DNA of 64,000 nucleotides from Kribbella kalugense (GTDB lineage Bacteria > Actinomycetota > Actinomycetes > Propionibacteriales > Kribbellaceae). This document shows, in pieces, positions 52,002 through 61,327 of the stretch. The DNA is taken from positions 543,763 to 607,762 of the forward strand of contig NZ_SODF01000003.1 of the NCBI RefSeq assembly GCF_004365875.1, written 5' to 3'. How positions within the stretch are numbered: position 1 is the first letter of the stretch; each line of letters starts with the position of its first letter. The notes below the pieces were generated by a model. That model did not search any database, had not been told where the DNA came from, and saw nothing but the letters and a program-made list of their open reading frames with translations. The position numbers were made by a program, and so were the translations under genes.

Positions 52002-52570
52002 CCCGTCCGACCTGGCGGACTGTCGTCAGCGTGGTGACGTACGGGCTGCTCGGATTGGCGTTCGTGCTCGGTGTGATCTGGTTCTTCTGGCCGGGCAACT
52101 CCCGCTGGGAGCCGGCCGTCAACTCGCTCACCCTGGTCGCCGGGCTGAGCGGCATCTTCGTCGAGCGGCTGACCGCCGAGGCAGAGCGGCGTACCGAGGT
52201 ACTGCGCGCTGTGGCGGACGAGCTGCACGAGAACACCAGGCTGCTCAACGACGAACGCTTCTCGCCGGACGCACCGACCAGCCGGCAGGTGTACCCACGG
52301 CTGGTCGTGTCCGCGGTCGACCTCGCACTGGTGTCCGGCGCACTCGGACTGCACCGCGACGCCGACCTGGTCGGGCTGCTGCACCGCTGGCGGGACACCG
52401 TGCACCTGTTCAACCGGCGGCTCGACCTGACCGAGATCAGCACGTTCTCGAACACGATCTCGGCGGCCGAACTGACCGCCTTCCACCGCGCCCTGCACCG
52501 CGAGAACAGCTACTTCGCCGCCACCCGCGAGATGCTGCAGAACCTGCTCGCCAAGATCCCGCAGGCTTAA
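51998..52570 (+). CDS. Two-TM protein paired with the methyltransferase
   Basis: A 190-residue protein with two TM helices near the N-terminus (about residues 9-29 and 39-55) separated by a short loop, and a cytoplasmic helical domain (residues 60-190, with ERLTAEAERRTEVLRAVADELHENTRLL and FHRALHRENSYFAATREML). Its ATG overlaps the methyltransferase stop (ATGA). I do not recognise the family; the architecture of N-terminal TM pair plus helical domain occurs in several membrane effectors and signal proteins. A functional link with the upstream enzyme is inferred from the overlap. Confidence 0.75.
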   Translation: MTRPTWRTVVSVVTYGLLGLAFVLGVIWFFWPGNSRWEPAVNSLTLVAGLSGIFVERLTAEAERRTEVLRAVADELHENTRLLNDERFSPDAPTSRQVYPRLVVSAVDLALVSGALGLHRDADLVGLLHRWRDTVHLFNRRLDLTEISTFSNTISAAELTAFHRALHRENSYFAATREMLQNLLAKIPQA

Positions 52571-52654
52571 GGCCGAGGCCGAAACGGCTGCTTCTTCTGC
52601 CAGAAGTGGCAAATTGTGCCGAGTGGTTGACTTCGTGATGCCGTCAGAGCTTCA

Positions 52655-52674
52655 CTTTCGGACAGGACCGTAAA
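52655..52674 (+). promoter_or_regulatory. Regulon operator A (upstream of beta-propeller gene)
   Basis: CTTTCGGACAGGACCGTAAA matches the palindrome TTTACGGTC-TT-GACCGTAAA at 15 of 20 positions, with the right half perfect. It ends 22 bases before the ATG at 52697, so a bound protein would cover the promoter or start site. Confidence 0.6.
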
Positions 52675-52696
52675 TACGGCACCCCGGAGGCATCGC

Positions 52697-54718
52697 ATGC
52701 GATCAGCCCGCTCGCTCATCGCGGTGGCACTCGCCGCCGTACTCGTCACGACCCTGACCACTCCCGCTGCCCAGGCCGGTCACAACCCGCCGACAGCGAC
52801 CCTGACCTCGCTCGGCGTACCGCTGTCCGACGTACTGCTCATCGGCGGCACCGTCGCGCCCGGCCCGAACGGCAAGACCGCGATCTGGAACGTGTCCAGT
52901 GGAAGTCCGGCGTACCTGAACGCCATCGACCCGGCCACCGGCGACAGCCTGCTGTCCACGGCGCTGCCCGGCGCGGACGGAAGCTACGCGGTGGCCGCCG
53001 CGCCGGACGGCACGATCTACGCCGGCACCTACAACAACGGCCACCTGTACCGGTTGAAGCCGGGCGCGACCACCGCCGAGGACCTGGGCCGACCGCTGGC
53101 ATCCGAGACGTTCATCCTGCGGATCACCGTCGACGAGCAGGGCAACGTGTACGGCGGTACGTACCCGCACGGGCGGGTGTTCAGCTACGACCACGCGACC
53201 GGCGCGGTCCGCGACTACGGCACGATCAAGGCCGGCCAGGGGTATGTGAAGAGCATCGACTACGGGAACGGCAAGCTCTACACCGGCACCGAGCCGGACG
53301 CGTACTTCCAGGAGATCGATGTGGCCAGCGGCGCGGTCACCGAGATCCCGGCGCCGCCGACGATGGGCGACCCGAAGGACAAGGTCGTCTACGACCTGAA
53401 CGTCCGCGGCGGCCGCGTGTACACCCGGGTCAGTACGGCGTTCCCGGGCCCGATGTACGTCTGGGACATCGCATCCCGGACCTGGGTCGACGAGATCCAG
53501 AACGAGCACGGCCTGGACATCTCGCCGATCGGCGCGGACGGCTCGCTGTACATGATCCAGGCGAGTGAGCTGAAGAAGTACGACCCGGCCACCAAGACCC
53601 TGACCGGCACCGGCCTGACCTTCACCGGCCGGATCCAGAACGCCCGCTCCATCGGGTACGCCGACCTGGACCTGCCCGACTACCCCGGGACCAGCGTGGT
53701 CGGCACGCTCTGGCGCGGCGAGGAGTTCCGCTACAACCCGCAGACCGGCAAGTCCGAGATCTTCCAGACGAAGGTACGGCGGGAGCCGATCGAGATCCTG
53801 TCCGTCGCCGGCGGCAAGGACAACATCTACGCGGGCGGCTTCCTCAACGGCGGTGTGTCCGTCGTCAACCCGACCACCGGAGCGACGACGTTCAACCGGT
53901 TCTCCCAGGTCGAGGCGCTGATGGAGGGCTCCGACGGCAAACTGTGGATCGGCGCCTACCCCGAGGCCCGGCTCTACGACTACGACCTCAGTAAGCCTTG
54001 GAGCAGCCCGGAGTACTCCCCCGGACCGCCCGGTACGCCGGACAACCCGGTCCAGGCGCTCAACCTCAAACCGGACCTGCTGCAGACCCGCGCCCGCGCG
54101 CTGGCCGAGGTCAACGGCAAGATCGCGGTCGGCACGGTCCCCGACGGCGACCGGCTCGGCGGCGCGCTGGTCATCTACGACCCGAAGACCAACACCGCGG
54201 AGAAGTACCGGAACGTGGTCCAGGACGAGTCCGTCTTCGGCCTGACCGCCCACTGCGGCATCGTGTACGGCGGCACGTCGATCGCCGGCGGGCTGACCAC
54301 CACACCGCCGACCCGGGAAGCGGGCACAGTATTCGCGTGGGACGTGGCAGGAAAGAAGAAGCTCTGGGAAACCGTGCCGGTAGCCGGTGCGGCGACGGTC
54401 TCGTCCGTCACGATCGGGCCGGACGGCCTGCTCTGGGGCGTGGCCGGCAAGACGGTGTTCGCGCTCTCTCCGGGCAACGGCAAGCTGAAGAAGTCCTTCA
54501 CGCTCGGTACGACGACCTCCAGCGGCGACATCGTGGCCACCTCGGAGGCTGTTTACGTGAGCATCGACCTGAACAAGATCTACCGGATCGCGCCCGGGGC
54601 GAAGTCGGTCCCGACGCTGTTCGTCCAGCACGCCCACCGGCGGCTGGGCGTCCGCGGAGATCACCAGCTGCTGATGACCAGTGGCTCCGAGCTGTTCCGG
54701 ATTGATATCAGCCGTTGA
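52697..54718 (+). CDS. Secreted beta-propeller (PQQ/YVTN-like) protein
   Basis: A 673-residue exported protein: signal peptide (residues 1-27, cleavage near AQAGH) then a series of about seven or eight blade repeats, each with a G(x)IYAGTY/GNVYGGTYPHG/GKLYTGTEPD-like strand and aromatic-Asp turns. No sugar-cleavage motif such as DxH or a lyase triad is evident, but propellers can act as hydrolases, epimerases or carbohydrate binders. CGGAGG lies six bases before the ATG. A shared operator and the following sugar ABC importer suggest it processes or captures the polysaccharide feeding the cluster. Confidence 0.82.
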   Translation: MRSARSLIAVALAAVLVTTLTTPAAQAGHNPPTATLTSLGVPLSDVLLIGGTVAPGPNGKTAIWNVSSGSPAYLNAIDPATGDSLLSTALPGADGSYAVAAAPDGTIYAGTYNNGHLYRLKPGATTAEDLGRPLASETFILRITVDEQGNVYGGTYPHGRVFSYDHATGAVRDYGTIKAGQGYVKSIDYGNGKLYTGTEPDAYFQEIDVASGAVTEIPAPPTMGDPKDKVVYDLNVRGGRVYTRVSTAFPGPMYVWDIASRTWVDEIQNEHGLDISPIGADGSLYMIQASELKKYDPATKTLTGTGLTFTGRIQNARSIGYADLDLPDYPGTSVVGTLWRGEEFRYNPQTGKSEIFQTKVRREPIEILSVAGGKDNIYAGGFLNGGVSVVNPTTGATTFNRFSQVEALMEGSDGKLWIGAYPEARLYDYDLSKPWSSPEYSPGPPGTPDNPVQALNLKPDLLQTRARALAEVNGKIAVGTVPDGDRLGGALVIYDPKTNTAEKYRNVVQDESVFGLTAHCGIVYGGTSIAGGLTTTPPTREAGTVFAWDVAGKKKLWETVPVAGAATVSSVTIGPDGLLWGVAGKTVFALSPGNGKLKKSFTLGTTTSSGDIVATSEAVYVSIDLNKIYRIAPGAKSVPTLFVQHAHRRLGVRGDHQLLMTSGSELFRIDISR

Positions 54719-54740
54719 CAGCAGAAATTCACCCCGGCTA

Positions 54741-54760
54741 GTTTCGGTCCTGACCGTTAT
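54741..54760 (+). promoter_or_regulatory. Regulon operator B (upstream of ABC transporter)
   Basis: GTTTCGGTCCTGACCGTTAT matches the cluster palindrome at 15 of 20 positions, with CGGTC and GACCG half-sites intact. It is 48 bases before the binding-protein start, in the leader or promoter. Confidence 0.6.
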
Positions 54761-54808
54761 TCGGTGAAACAACTTCCGGCCCTGACTTCCGGACACCCTG
54801 GGGGTGCG

Positions 54809-56074
54809 ATGAAAGCCACCGTCCGCCGCATCGCGGCACCACTCACGGCGCTCGTGCTCGCCGCTGCGCTCAGTTCTTGCGGCGGCGGCGACTCGGGCTC
54901 GTCCGACGCGAAGAAGAGCGTCACGCTCTGGATGTACCCGGTGATCGCCGACCAGGCGACCAGCGACACCTACTGGAAGAAGGTCGAGACCGACTTCGAG
55001 GCGGCCAACTCCGGGATCGACCTGAAGCTGGAGATGCAGCCCTGGGCGAACCGCGAGGAGAAGGTGGCGGCAGCGTTCTCCGGCAAGAAGGGTCCGGACG
55101 TCCTGCTGATGATCCCGGACCAGATCCCGCAGTACGTCAAGAGCGGCTCGCTGGAGCCGATCGACGACGTGGTCACGCCGGAGAAGGACAAGTTCCTGCC
55201 GGCCGCGGTCCCCGGTCTGACCGTCGACGGCAAGATCTACGGCGTACCGATCTACCACACGGTCACGACGACGATGTACAACAAGACCGTCCTGACCAAG
55301 GCCGGGATCGCGACGCCGCCGGAGACCTGGGACGAGATCAAGGCGGCCGCGCCGAAGCTCAAGGCGGCCGGGTTCTCCACGCTGGACTACTCGGCCTCGC
55401 CGGAGGCGACGCTGAACCTGAACTACTACCCGCTGCTCTGGCAGGCCGGCGGCAAGGTGTTCGCCGACGACGGGAAGTCGGTGGCGTTCAACCAGGCTCC
55501 GGGCGTGGAGGCGTTGACCTTCCTGAAGTCGCTGTGGGACGAGGGTGCGATCCCGAAGTCCGCACTGACCGCGGGCAACGTGGTCGCCGACTCGCCGTTC
55601 GGCAAGGGTCAGGTCGCGATGGCGATGACCAGCGTGCCGGCCGACGTGGCCACCGTGTCGAAGACCTGGGGCGCGGCGAACGTCGAGATCGGTACGCCGC
55701 TGACCGGCAAGAAGCAGGTCGGGTACGGGATCCCTGGCGGTCTGGTGATGAATGCCGCCTCGGAGAACACCGACGCGGCGAAGAAGTTCCTGTCGTTCAT
55801 GATGCAGCCGGCCCAGCTGGACGGGCTCAGCAAGGCGTCCGGGTTCTACTCGCCGCGCAACGACGCCAAGTCGGAGTCGACCGACCCGACCGTGGCGAAG
55901 TTCCACGACGCCCTGCAGTACGCCGTACCGGGTGAGGCGAACCCGTCGGCGCGTCAGGTGATGTCGCTCCTGAGCACCGAGATCCAGGCGGTGCTGACCG
56001 GTAAGAAGCAGCCTCAGCAAGCCCTCGACGACGCGGCCAAACAGGCCAACGACCTCCTGTCGAGACAACGTTGA
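54809..56074 (+). CDS. Sugar ABC transporter substrate-binding lipoprotein
   Basis: A 421-residue CUT1-type binding protein with signal peptide and lipobox ALSSC (Cys24), followed by GGGDSGSSD. Typical elements are VTLWMYPVIADQ, GPDVLLMIPDQIPQYV, YGVPIYHTVTTTMYNKTVL and FSTLDYSASPEATLNLNYYPLLWQAGG. GGGGGTGCG precedes the ATG. It is the first gene of a three-gene importer with two permeases overlapping in turn; no ATPase is present, so a shared MsiK-like ATPase is presumed. The substrate is not predictable, but neighbouring enzymes point to a sugar acid or other oxidised sugar. Confidence 0.92.
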   Translation: MKATVRRIAAPLTALVLAAALSSCGGGDSGSSDAKKSVTLWMYPVIADQATSDTYWKKVETDFEAANSGIDLKLEMQPWANREEKVAAAFSGKKGPDVLLMIPDQIPQYVKSGSLEPIDDVVTPEKDKFLPAAVPGLTVDGKIYGVPIYHTVTTTMYNKTVLTKAGIATPPETWDEIKAAAPKLKAAGFSTLDYSASPEATLNLNYYPLLWQAGGKVFADDGKSVAFNQAPGVEALTFLKSLWDEGAIPKSALTAGNVVADSPFGKGQVAMAMTSVPADVATVSKTWGAANVEIGTPLTGKKQVGYGIPGGLVMNAASENTDAAKKFLSFMMQPAQLDGLSKASGFYSPRNDAKSESTDPTVAKFHDALQYAVPGEANPSARQVMSLLSTEIQAVLTGKKQPQQALDDAAKQANDLLSRQR

Positions 56075-57000
56075 CCGAGGCACGCCAGGTGCCGGGCACG
56101 GGTCGGGCGGGACCCGTGTCCGGTCAGTTCAGGCGGCGCGGGACGCTCCGGCGTCCTTGGATCGGGCTGTTGTTCGTCGCCCCGATGCTGGTGCTCTTCT
56201 TGGTGTTCCGGTTCCTGCCGGCGATCGGCGCACTGCTGCTCTCGCTGACCGACTACCGGCTCAGCGGGAAGTGGGACTTCATTGCCCTCGACAACTACAC
56301 GCGATTGCTGTCGGACAGCGTGTTCCACGAGGCGCTGCTGGTCACGGTCACGTACACGGTGATCTTCGTACCGCTGACGGTCCTGCTCTCGCTCGGTACC
56401 GCCGTACTGCTGCATCAGGTGGTGTGGAATCGCGGGTTCTTCCGGGGGATCTTCTTCCTGCCGTACGTGACCAGCATCGTGCTGGCCGCGGTGATCTGGA
56501 AATGGATCTACGACGCGCAGGACGGCCTGCTGAACGCCGTACTCGGGCTGGTGAACATTGGGCCGATCGACTTCCTCAGTCAGTCCAGCACCGTGCTGCC
56601 GTCGATCGCGGTCACGTCGGCCTGGAAGGGCTTCGGCTACTCGATGCTGATCCTGCTGGCCGGACTGCAGGCCGTGCCGAAGTCGTACCTCGAGGCGGCG
56701 ATGATCGACGGGGCCGGGACGTGGCAGCGGTTCCGGTACGTGACGCTGCCGCAGCTGCGGCCGGTGCTGTTCTTCGTGCTGGTGATCGAGACCATCGGCG
56801 CGTTCCAGGTCTTCGACGCGATGTACGTGATGACCGGCGGCGGGCCGGTGCGATCCAGCTACTCGCTCGTGTACTTCCTGTACGACAGCGGTTTCAAGTA
56901 CTTCGACTTCGGCTACGCCAGCGCGATCGGTCTGGTGCTGTTCCTGATCGTGCTGATCGTCTCGCTCGTGCAGCGCCGGCTCGTCGGGAGGGACGACTGA
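56071..57000 (+). CDS. Sugar ABC transporter permease (MalF-like)
   Basis: A 309-residue CUT1 permease with six TM helices, starting at TTG 56071 that overlaps the preceding TGA (TTGA). The EAA motif is KSYLEAAMIDGAGTWQRFRYVTLPQLRP, and the VFDAMYVMTGGGP segment before the last helices is characteristic. The C-terminus RRLVGRDD is cytoplasmic. Overlapping starts on both sides show tight translational coupling within the importer operon. Confidence 0.94.
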   Translation: MTEARQVPGTGRAGPVSGQFRRRGTLRRPWIGLLFVAPMLVLFLVFRFLPAIGALLLSLTDYRLSGKWDFIALDNYTRLLSDSVFHEALLVTVTYTVIFVPLTVLLSLGTAVLLHQVVWNRGFFRGIFFLPYVTSIVLAAVIWKWIYDAQDGLLNAVLGLVNIGPIDFLSQSSTVLPSIAVTSAWKGFGYSMLILLAGLQAVPKSYLEAAMIDGAGTWQRFRYVTLPQLRPVLFFVLVIETIGAFQVFDAMYVMTGGGPVRSSYSLVYFLYDSGFKYFDFGYASAIGLVLFLIVLIVSLVQRRLVGRDD

Positions 57001-57872
57001 TGGCTCAGGTACTCGACCGGCCTCCGGTCCGGCCGGTCGTGGAGACCCCGACGGCAGGACGGCGTACGGCGGCCCGCCTGACGTTGCCGACCTTGCTGAC
57101 GCTGACCGCGATCGTGACGATCGTGCCGTTCGCCGCGATGGTGCTGGTGGCGTTCGCGCCGCCGAGCGGGCAGACGTTCCCGGGTGCGCTGAATCCGGCG
57201 AACTTCACACTGGAGAACTTCCGGACCGTCTTGTCGAGCTCGGACATCCCACGCTGGACGGTGAACTCGCTGATCTACTCGCTGGTGTCGGTCGCCTGCG
57301 TGCTGCTGTTCGCGTCGATGGCCGGGTATGCCTTCGCGAAGAAGAAGTTCCCGGGCCGAGATCTGATGTTCTGGGCGTTCCTGGCGACGCTGATGGTGCC
57401 GTTCCAGGCGACGCTGATCCCGTCGTACATCCTGGTCGCGCGGCTGGACTGGGTGGACAGCTTCTGGGGCCTCATCGTGCCGACGCTGGCGAACTCGCAG
57501 GCCGTGTTCCTGATGCGCCAGTTCATCCTGCAACTCCCCGACGAACTCTTCGAGGCCGCCGAGATCGACGGCGCCGGCGAGTGGCGCATCTTCACCACGA
57601 TCGTGTTGCCACTGATCCGCCCGGTCCTGGCCACACTCGGCATCTTCGTCTTCCTCTGGCACTGGAACGACTTCCTCTGGCCGCTCGTCATCGGCCAGTC
57701 CGGCAAGATGCAAACCCTGACCGTCGGCCTAGCCACGCTGCAGACCCAAGCCGTCCCCATCAACCAAATCATGGCCGGCGCCACCATCACCGTCGTACCA
57801 AGCCTGCTCGTCTTCGGCCTACTCCAGCGCTACCTAACCGACTCCATCGCAATGTCCGGCCTCAAGGCCTGA
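57000..57872 (+). CDS. Sugar ABC transporter permease (MalG-like)
   Basis: A 290-residue CUT1 permease whose ATG overlaps the previous TGA by one base (TGATG). TM helices begin near residue 28; the EAA motif is DELFEAAEIDGAGEWRIFTTIVLPLIRP, and the end is LLQRYLTDSIAMSGLKA. It completes the importer with the MalF-like permease and lipoprotein. The last 11 bases overlap the convergent membrane protein gene. Confidence 0.94.
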   Translation: MAQVLDRPPVRPVVETPTAGRRTAARLTLPTLLTLTAIVTIVPFAAMVLVAFAPPSGQTFPGALNPANFTLENFRTVLSSSDIPRWTVNSLIYSLVSVACVLLFASMAGYAFAKKKFPGRDLMFWAFLATLMVPFQATLIPSYILVARLDWVDSFWGLIVPTLANSQAVFLMRQFILQLPDELFEAAEIDGAGEWRIFTTIVLPLIRPVLATLGIFVFLWHWNDFLWPLVIGQSGKMQTLTVGLATLQTQAVPINQIMAGATITVVPSLLVFGLLQRYLTDSIAMSGLKA

Positions 57873-58950
57873 CCACACCGCCACGTGCTGCGGTGGCTCG
57901 GTATTCGCTGACTGGGTGGTAGCGGTCGTAGAGCATGGTCAGGGTGGTGACCAGGAAGACGAAGAAGAGGGTGTCTGGCAGGGACAGGGCGCCGTTGCCG
58001 CGGGTCAGTAGTAGGTCGGCGATGAACACCAGGGCGATGTTGATCACCAGTAGGACACCGAACGAGAGCGCCGTGGAGTCCCACCCGTAGCCGCGTCTTG
58101 CGCTCCACAGACCGATCGCGGAGTTCAGCACCACGAAGAAGGCGATGCCGAGGAAGAGCCTGAGGTCACTGGTCTGTACGCCGGGCAGCACCCGCCCGTA
58201 GATCACGCTGATCAGCCCGATCAGGACGATCTTCTCGAACGCCGCGAGGTCGAGGACCCGGTTGTGCGCGGCGCGGTACGCCATCCGCTCGCTGGCCTCG
58301 TCCATCTCCACCGGCAACGGGTCCGCGCGCAGCCGCAACGGCCAGTCGGGCGGCCGGATCCGCGGCCGGACCACGAACCACAGGACCGCCGCGAGTACCA
58401 GCAGCGCCACGATCAGCGCGGGCAGGAACCACGGTACGTCGCGGATCGCGTCGGTCAGATCGAACTGCAGGATGTGGATCCAGGTCTCCTGCGGCAGCTT
58501 GATGAAGATCCAGATCCCGGCCGCGATCTGCACCCAGAACCGGAATCCGTAGCGCAGCGGGTTCCGCCGGGCGCGCACGCCCTCGTACGCGATGAAGAAG
58601 TATTCGAACGTGTTCGGGAACACCAGCAGCAGGAACCGCAGACCGGTGAGCTCGAACAGCACCACGCCGATCTGGCGGTAGAAGAACAGGAACCGGCTGA
58701 CCCGGACAGCTGCCGGGTTGCTCCAGTTGCGCAGGCTCGCGAGGTAGGCGATGGACAGGTAGAACACGTCCATCGCCTTGTCGTAGCTCTGGTAGTTCGG
58801 CGGATCGACGCCGAAAAGCTGAAAGATCGTCTGGTCCACGCCGTCCAGCAGCAGACACGCGAGGATCGCCGGCAGCGGGTACTTCAGGATCAGGAACGGC
58901 AGCACGAAGCGCGCCAGTACGACGCCCCAGAACACCACCTGGACGTCCAT
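57862..58950 (-). CDS. Polytopic membrane protein of unknown function
   Basis: A 362-residue membrane protein with about eight TM helices, including LARFVLPFLILKYPLPAILACLLLDGVDQTIF, VLFELTGLRFLLLVFPNTFEYFFI, WFLPALIVALLVLAAVLWFVV and the C-terminal LLVINIALVFIADLLL. A cytoplasmic loop near residues 225-250 is charged (ADPLPVEMDEASERMAYRAAHNR). No family is recognised. AGGGGG lies five bases before the ATG at 58950; a GTG two codons earlier is possible. It converges with the importer operon. Confidence 0.72.
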   Translation of the reverse strand: MDVQVVFWGVVLARFVLPFLILKYPLPAILACLLLDGVDQTIFQLFGVDPPNYQSYDKAMDVFYLSIAYLASLRNWSNPAAVRVSRFLFFYRQIGVVLFELTGLRFLLLVFPNTFEYFFIAYEGVRARRNPLRYGFRFWVQIAAGIWIFIKLPQETWIHILQFDLTDAIRDVPWFLPALIVALLVLAAVLWFVVRPRIRPPDWPLRLRADPLPVEMDEASERMAYRAAHNRVLDLAAFEKIVLIGLISVIYGRVLPGVQTSDLRLFLGIAFFVVLNSAIGLWSARRGYGWDSTALSFGVLLVINIALVFIADLLLTRGNGALSLPDTLFFVFLVTTLTMLYDRYHPVSEYRATAARGGVVRP

Positions 58951-59109
58951 CCGCACCCCCTGTCCGCCTCAGGCTACGACCGCAACCGCCGTACGGGTCA
59001 CCCTTTGCGTACGACGCGCGCCGCTGCCTCCTCCGGGACGCGTGATGCCGCCCGGCGCGATGTCGGCGATGTTCGAAACCCAGATCCAGCACGAAGGGGA
59101 GGTACGCCG

Positions 59110-60267
59110 ATGCCCGACTCCCCTGACACCCGACCGCCGGACACCCCGCCACCAGACACCCCGCCGCCGGCCGATCCGTCGCCGGTGGACGCTGTCGACG
59201 TTCCACCGGATCCCCTCCCGGCGGACGAGGCTCAGGTAGCGTCGTGGTCGCTTCCGCGGGGTGTTGTCGTCCTGCTGGGGATGGCGGGTGCGATTATCAC
59301 CGCGGCCGGACTGCATGGGTTCTCGAGCATCGCCGGACCGGTCTTTCTCGCGTTGATCCTCACCATCGCGGTCAGTCCGCTGCGCCGGTTCCTGATCCGG
59401 CGCGGCGTCCGTACCTGGATCGCCGCCCTGATCGCCCTCGTGGTGGTGATCGCTCTCCTGCTCGGGTTGGCCGCCGCCCTGGCCCTTTCCATCGCACGGC
59501 TTGCAACGCTGCTGCCGACGTACCAGGGCACGTTCGGGCAGATCATCAACGACGTACGCGGCTGGCTGGCACACCGCGGCATCGGCAACCAGGAGATCCA
59601 GCGCGTCCTGCAGGCGCTCGACCTCGGCAAGGCGCTCGGGATCCTCCAGGGCTGGCTGACGAAGCTGCTCGGGGTGTTCTCCGACCTCGGCTTCATCGTA
59701 ATTCTGCTGTTCTTCATGGGCATGGACGCCAACGGCTTCACCACGCGCCTGACCGAGGCGGCGAAGGACCGCCCCGGGGTCGCCAGCGCACTGACCGGCT
59801 TCGCGCGCGGTACGACGCGGTACCTGGTCGTCTCGAGCATCTTCGGACTGATCGTCGCGGTGGTGGACGTCGGGGTGCTCTACCTGCTCAGCATCCCGCT
59901 GCCGTGGTTGTGGGGGCTGCTCGCCTTCATCACGAACTACATCCCGAACATCGGATTCGTCATCGGCGTCGTCCCGCCGGCGCTGCTCGGCCTGCTCGAC
60001 AGCGGCTGGGAGACGCTGGTGTGGGTGATCATCGCGTACTGCGTCATCAACTTCGTCTTCCAGTCGATCATCCAACCGAAGATCGTCGGCGACGCGGTCG
60101 GCATGTCCACCACGCTGACCTTCCTGTCCCTCGTCTTCTGGGGCTGGGTCCTGGGCCCACTCGGCGCAATCCTCGCCATCCCCCTCTCCCTCCTGGCCAA
60201 AGCCCTCCTCCTGGACGCCGACCCCACCACCCGCTGGGTCAACGGCCTGATCTCAGGCGACGACTAG
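59110..60267 (+). CDS. AI-2E family (TqsA-like) transporter
   Basis: A 385-residue membrane protein of the AI-2E/YdiK family. A Pro/Asp-rich cytoplasmic N-terminus (residues 1-50) is followed by two TM helices, a soluble segment (about residues 130-190), and the conserved block near PLPWLWGLLAFITNYIPNIG and PKIVGDAVGMS. Family roles include export of small signalling molecules or ions and are not firmly known; the name does not imply AI-2 transport. GGGGAGG precedes the ATG at 59110 by seven bases. Its stop shares CTAG with the convergent flavin oxidoreductase. Confidence 0.9.
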   Translation: MPDSPDTRPPDTPPPDTPPPADPSPVDAVDVPPDPLPADEAQVASWSLPRGVVVLLGMAGAIITAAGLHGFSSIAGPVFLALILTIAVSPLRRFLIRRGVRTWIAALIALVVVIALLLGLAAALALSIARLATLLPTYQGTFGQIINDVRGWLAHRGIGNQEIQRVLQALDLGKALGILQGWLTKLLGVFSDLGFIVILLFFMGMDANGFTTRLTEAAKDRPGVASALTGFARGTTRYLVVSSIFGLIVAVVDVGVLYLLSIPLPWLWGLLAFITNYIPNIGFVIGVVPPALLGLLDSGWETLVWVIIAYCVINFVFQSIIQPKIVGDAVGMSTTLTFLSLVFWGWVLGPLGAILAIPLSLLAKALLLDADPTTRWVNGLISGDD

Positions 60268-61232
60268 CTCAGCAGTTCGCCGAAGGATTCGATGGCTTTT
60301 AGGGCTTCTGATTGGGGCATGCCGGGGGGTTGGATGCGGAGGATGAGGCCGTCGGCGCCCATTGCCTCGTAGTGGGCTATGCGGTCGGCGCATTCGGCTG
60401 GGGAGCCGATGACGCTGCGGTTGACGATGTCGTCCCAGCCTTGGGTGTAGCGGCTGGCGTCGGCCGACGTGCGTTTCCAGCCGGTGTAAGCGTCGTACAG
60501 GTCGCGCAACGGCTCCTCCAGCGCGGCGCGGGCGTCGTGAGACGTGGGAGCGCAGAAGCCTTCCCGGCAGACGATCACCTCGGCGCCGAGCGTGCCCTCG
60601 CCGCGTGGATACGACCGGTACTCAGCGATCTTCGCAGGCAAGTCGGAGTCCAGTTCGTTGAACGACGTGGTCCAGCCGTCACACATCCGCGCAGTGCGCT
60701 CGAGCATCGCGGAGACCCGCCCGCCGTTCCACAGCTTCGGCCGCGGGTCCTGCACCGGACGCGGCGACAGGAACGCGTCCTGAATGCTGGTGAACTTCCC
60801 CTCGTACGTCACCTCGTCGGACGTCCACAGCCGCGTCAGGATCTCCAGCCCCTCCTCGAACCGCGCGACCCGCTCCCGCTGCGTCACGCCGTACAGCGCG
60901 AACTCCTCCGGCCGATACCCGAGCACGAACCCCGCGGTCAGCCGCCCACCCGACAGTACGTCGATATGCGCCAAAGTCTCCGCGAGTACGACGGGGTCGT
61001 ACAACGGCGCCACGATCCCCGCGGTCGCGATCCCGATCCGGGACGTGTGCGCGGCCAGCCAGGTCAGCGACGTCAGGATCTCGTGGTACCCGGGCCGGTG
61101 CAGGTGCCGTTCGCCGAGCACGACCCAGTCGAATCCGGCCTGCTCGGCGAGCTGCGCCTGCTCGACCGCGTCCGCCAGCCGGGGCCGCTCGTCCGGGGTG
61201 CCGTAGAGGTTCAGATAGAGACCCAGCCGCAT
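60264..61232 (-). CDS. LLM class flavin-dependent oxidoreductase
   Basis: A 322-residue luciferase-like monooxygenase-fold enzyme. RLGLYLNLYGTPDER, then GFDWVVLGERHLHRPGYHEILTSLTWLAAHTSRIGIATAG and VLSGGRLTAGFVLGY identify the family; the later segment includes ADRIAHYEAMGADGLILRIQPPG. It uses FMNH2 or F420. It is divergent from the enolase-superfamily gene, and the cluster operator C lies in the 95-bp space between their starts, so it could belong to the same regulon. GGAAGGTGG is eight bases before the ATG. Substrate is unknown. Confidence 0.92.
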   Translation of the reverse strand: MRLGLYLNLYGTPDERPRLADAVEQAQLAEQAGFDWVVLGERHLHRPGYHEILTSLTWLAAHTSRIGIATAGIVAPLYDPVVLAETLAHIDVLSGGRLTAGFVLGYRPEEFALYGVTQRERVARFEEGLEILTRLWTSDEVTYEGKFTSIQDAFLSPRPVQDPRPKLWNGGRVSAMLERTARMCDGWTTSFNELDSDLPAKIAEYRSYPRGEGTLGAEVIVCREGFCAPTSHDARAALEEPLRDLYDAYTGWKRTSADASRYTQGWDDIVNRSVIGSPAECADRIAHYEAMGADGLILRIQPPGMPQSEALKAIESFGELLS

Positions 61233-61270
61233 CGGGGTGCCACCTTCCGTTGACAGAGAGCGCTCAGGGT

Positions 61271-61292
61271 ATTTACGGTCTTGACCGTAAAT
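61271..61292. promoter_or_regulatory. Regulon operator C (best palindrome)
   Basis: Ten-base arms ATTTACGGTC and GACCGTAAAT flank a TT centre. It is the most symmetrical copy of the shared site and lies 39 bases from the flavin oxidoreductase start and 36 bases from the enolase-superfamily ATG. Confidence 0.8.
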
Positions 61293-61327
61293 GCTTTTTG
61301 CTCAGATTACGACCCTAGGAGCCGGTT

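Noticed and set aside
52703..56083. 1126-codon leftward frame across the propeller and binding-protein genes
   Set aside because: Composition is Arg/Val/Leu/Gly-rich shadow sequence and it crosses two independent genes with operators between them.
58264..60267. Extended frame for the AI-2E family gene beginning far upstream
   Set aside because: The extension is antisense to the convergent membrane protein and lacks domain features; a strong ribosome-binding site marks the start at 59110.
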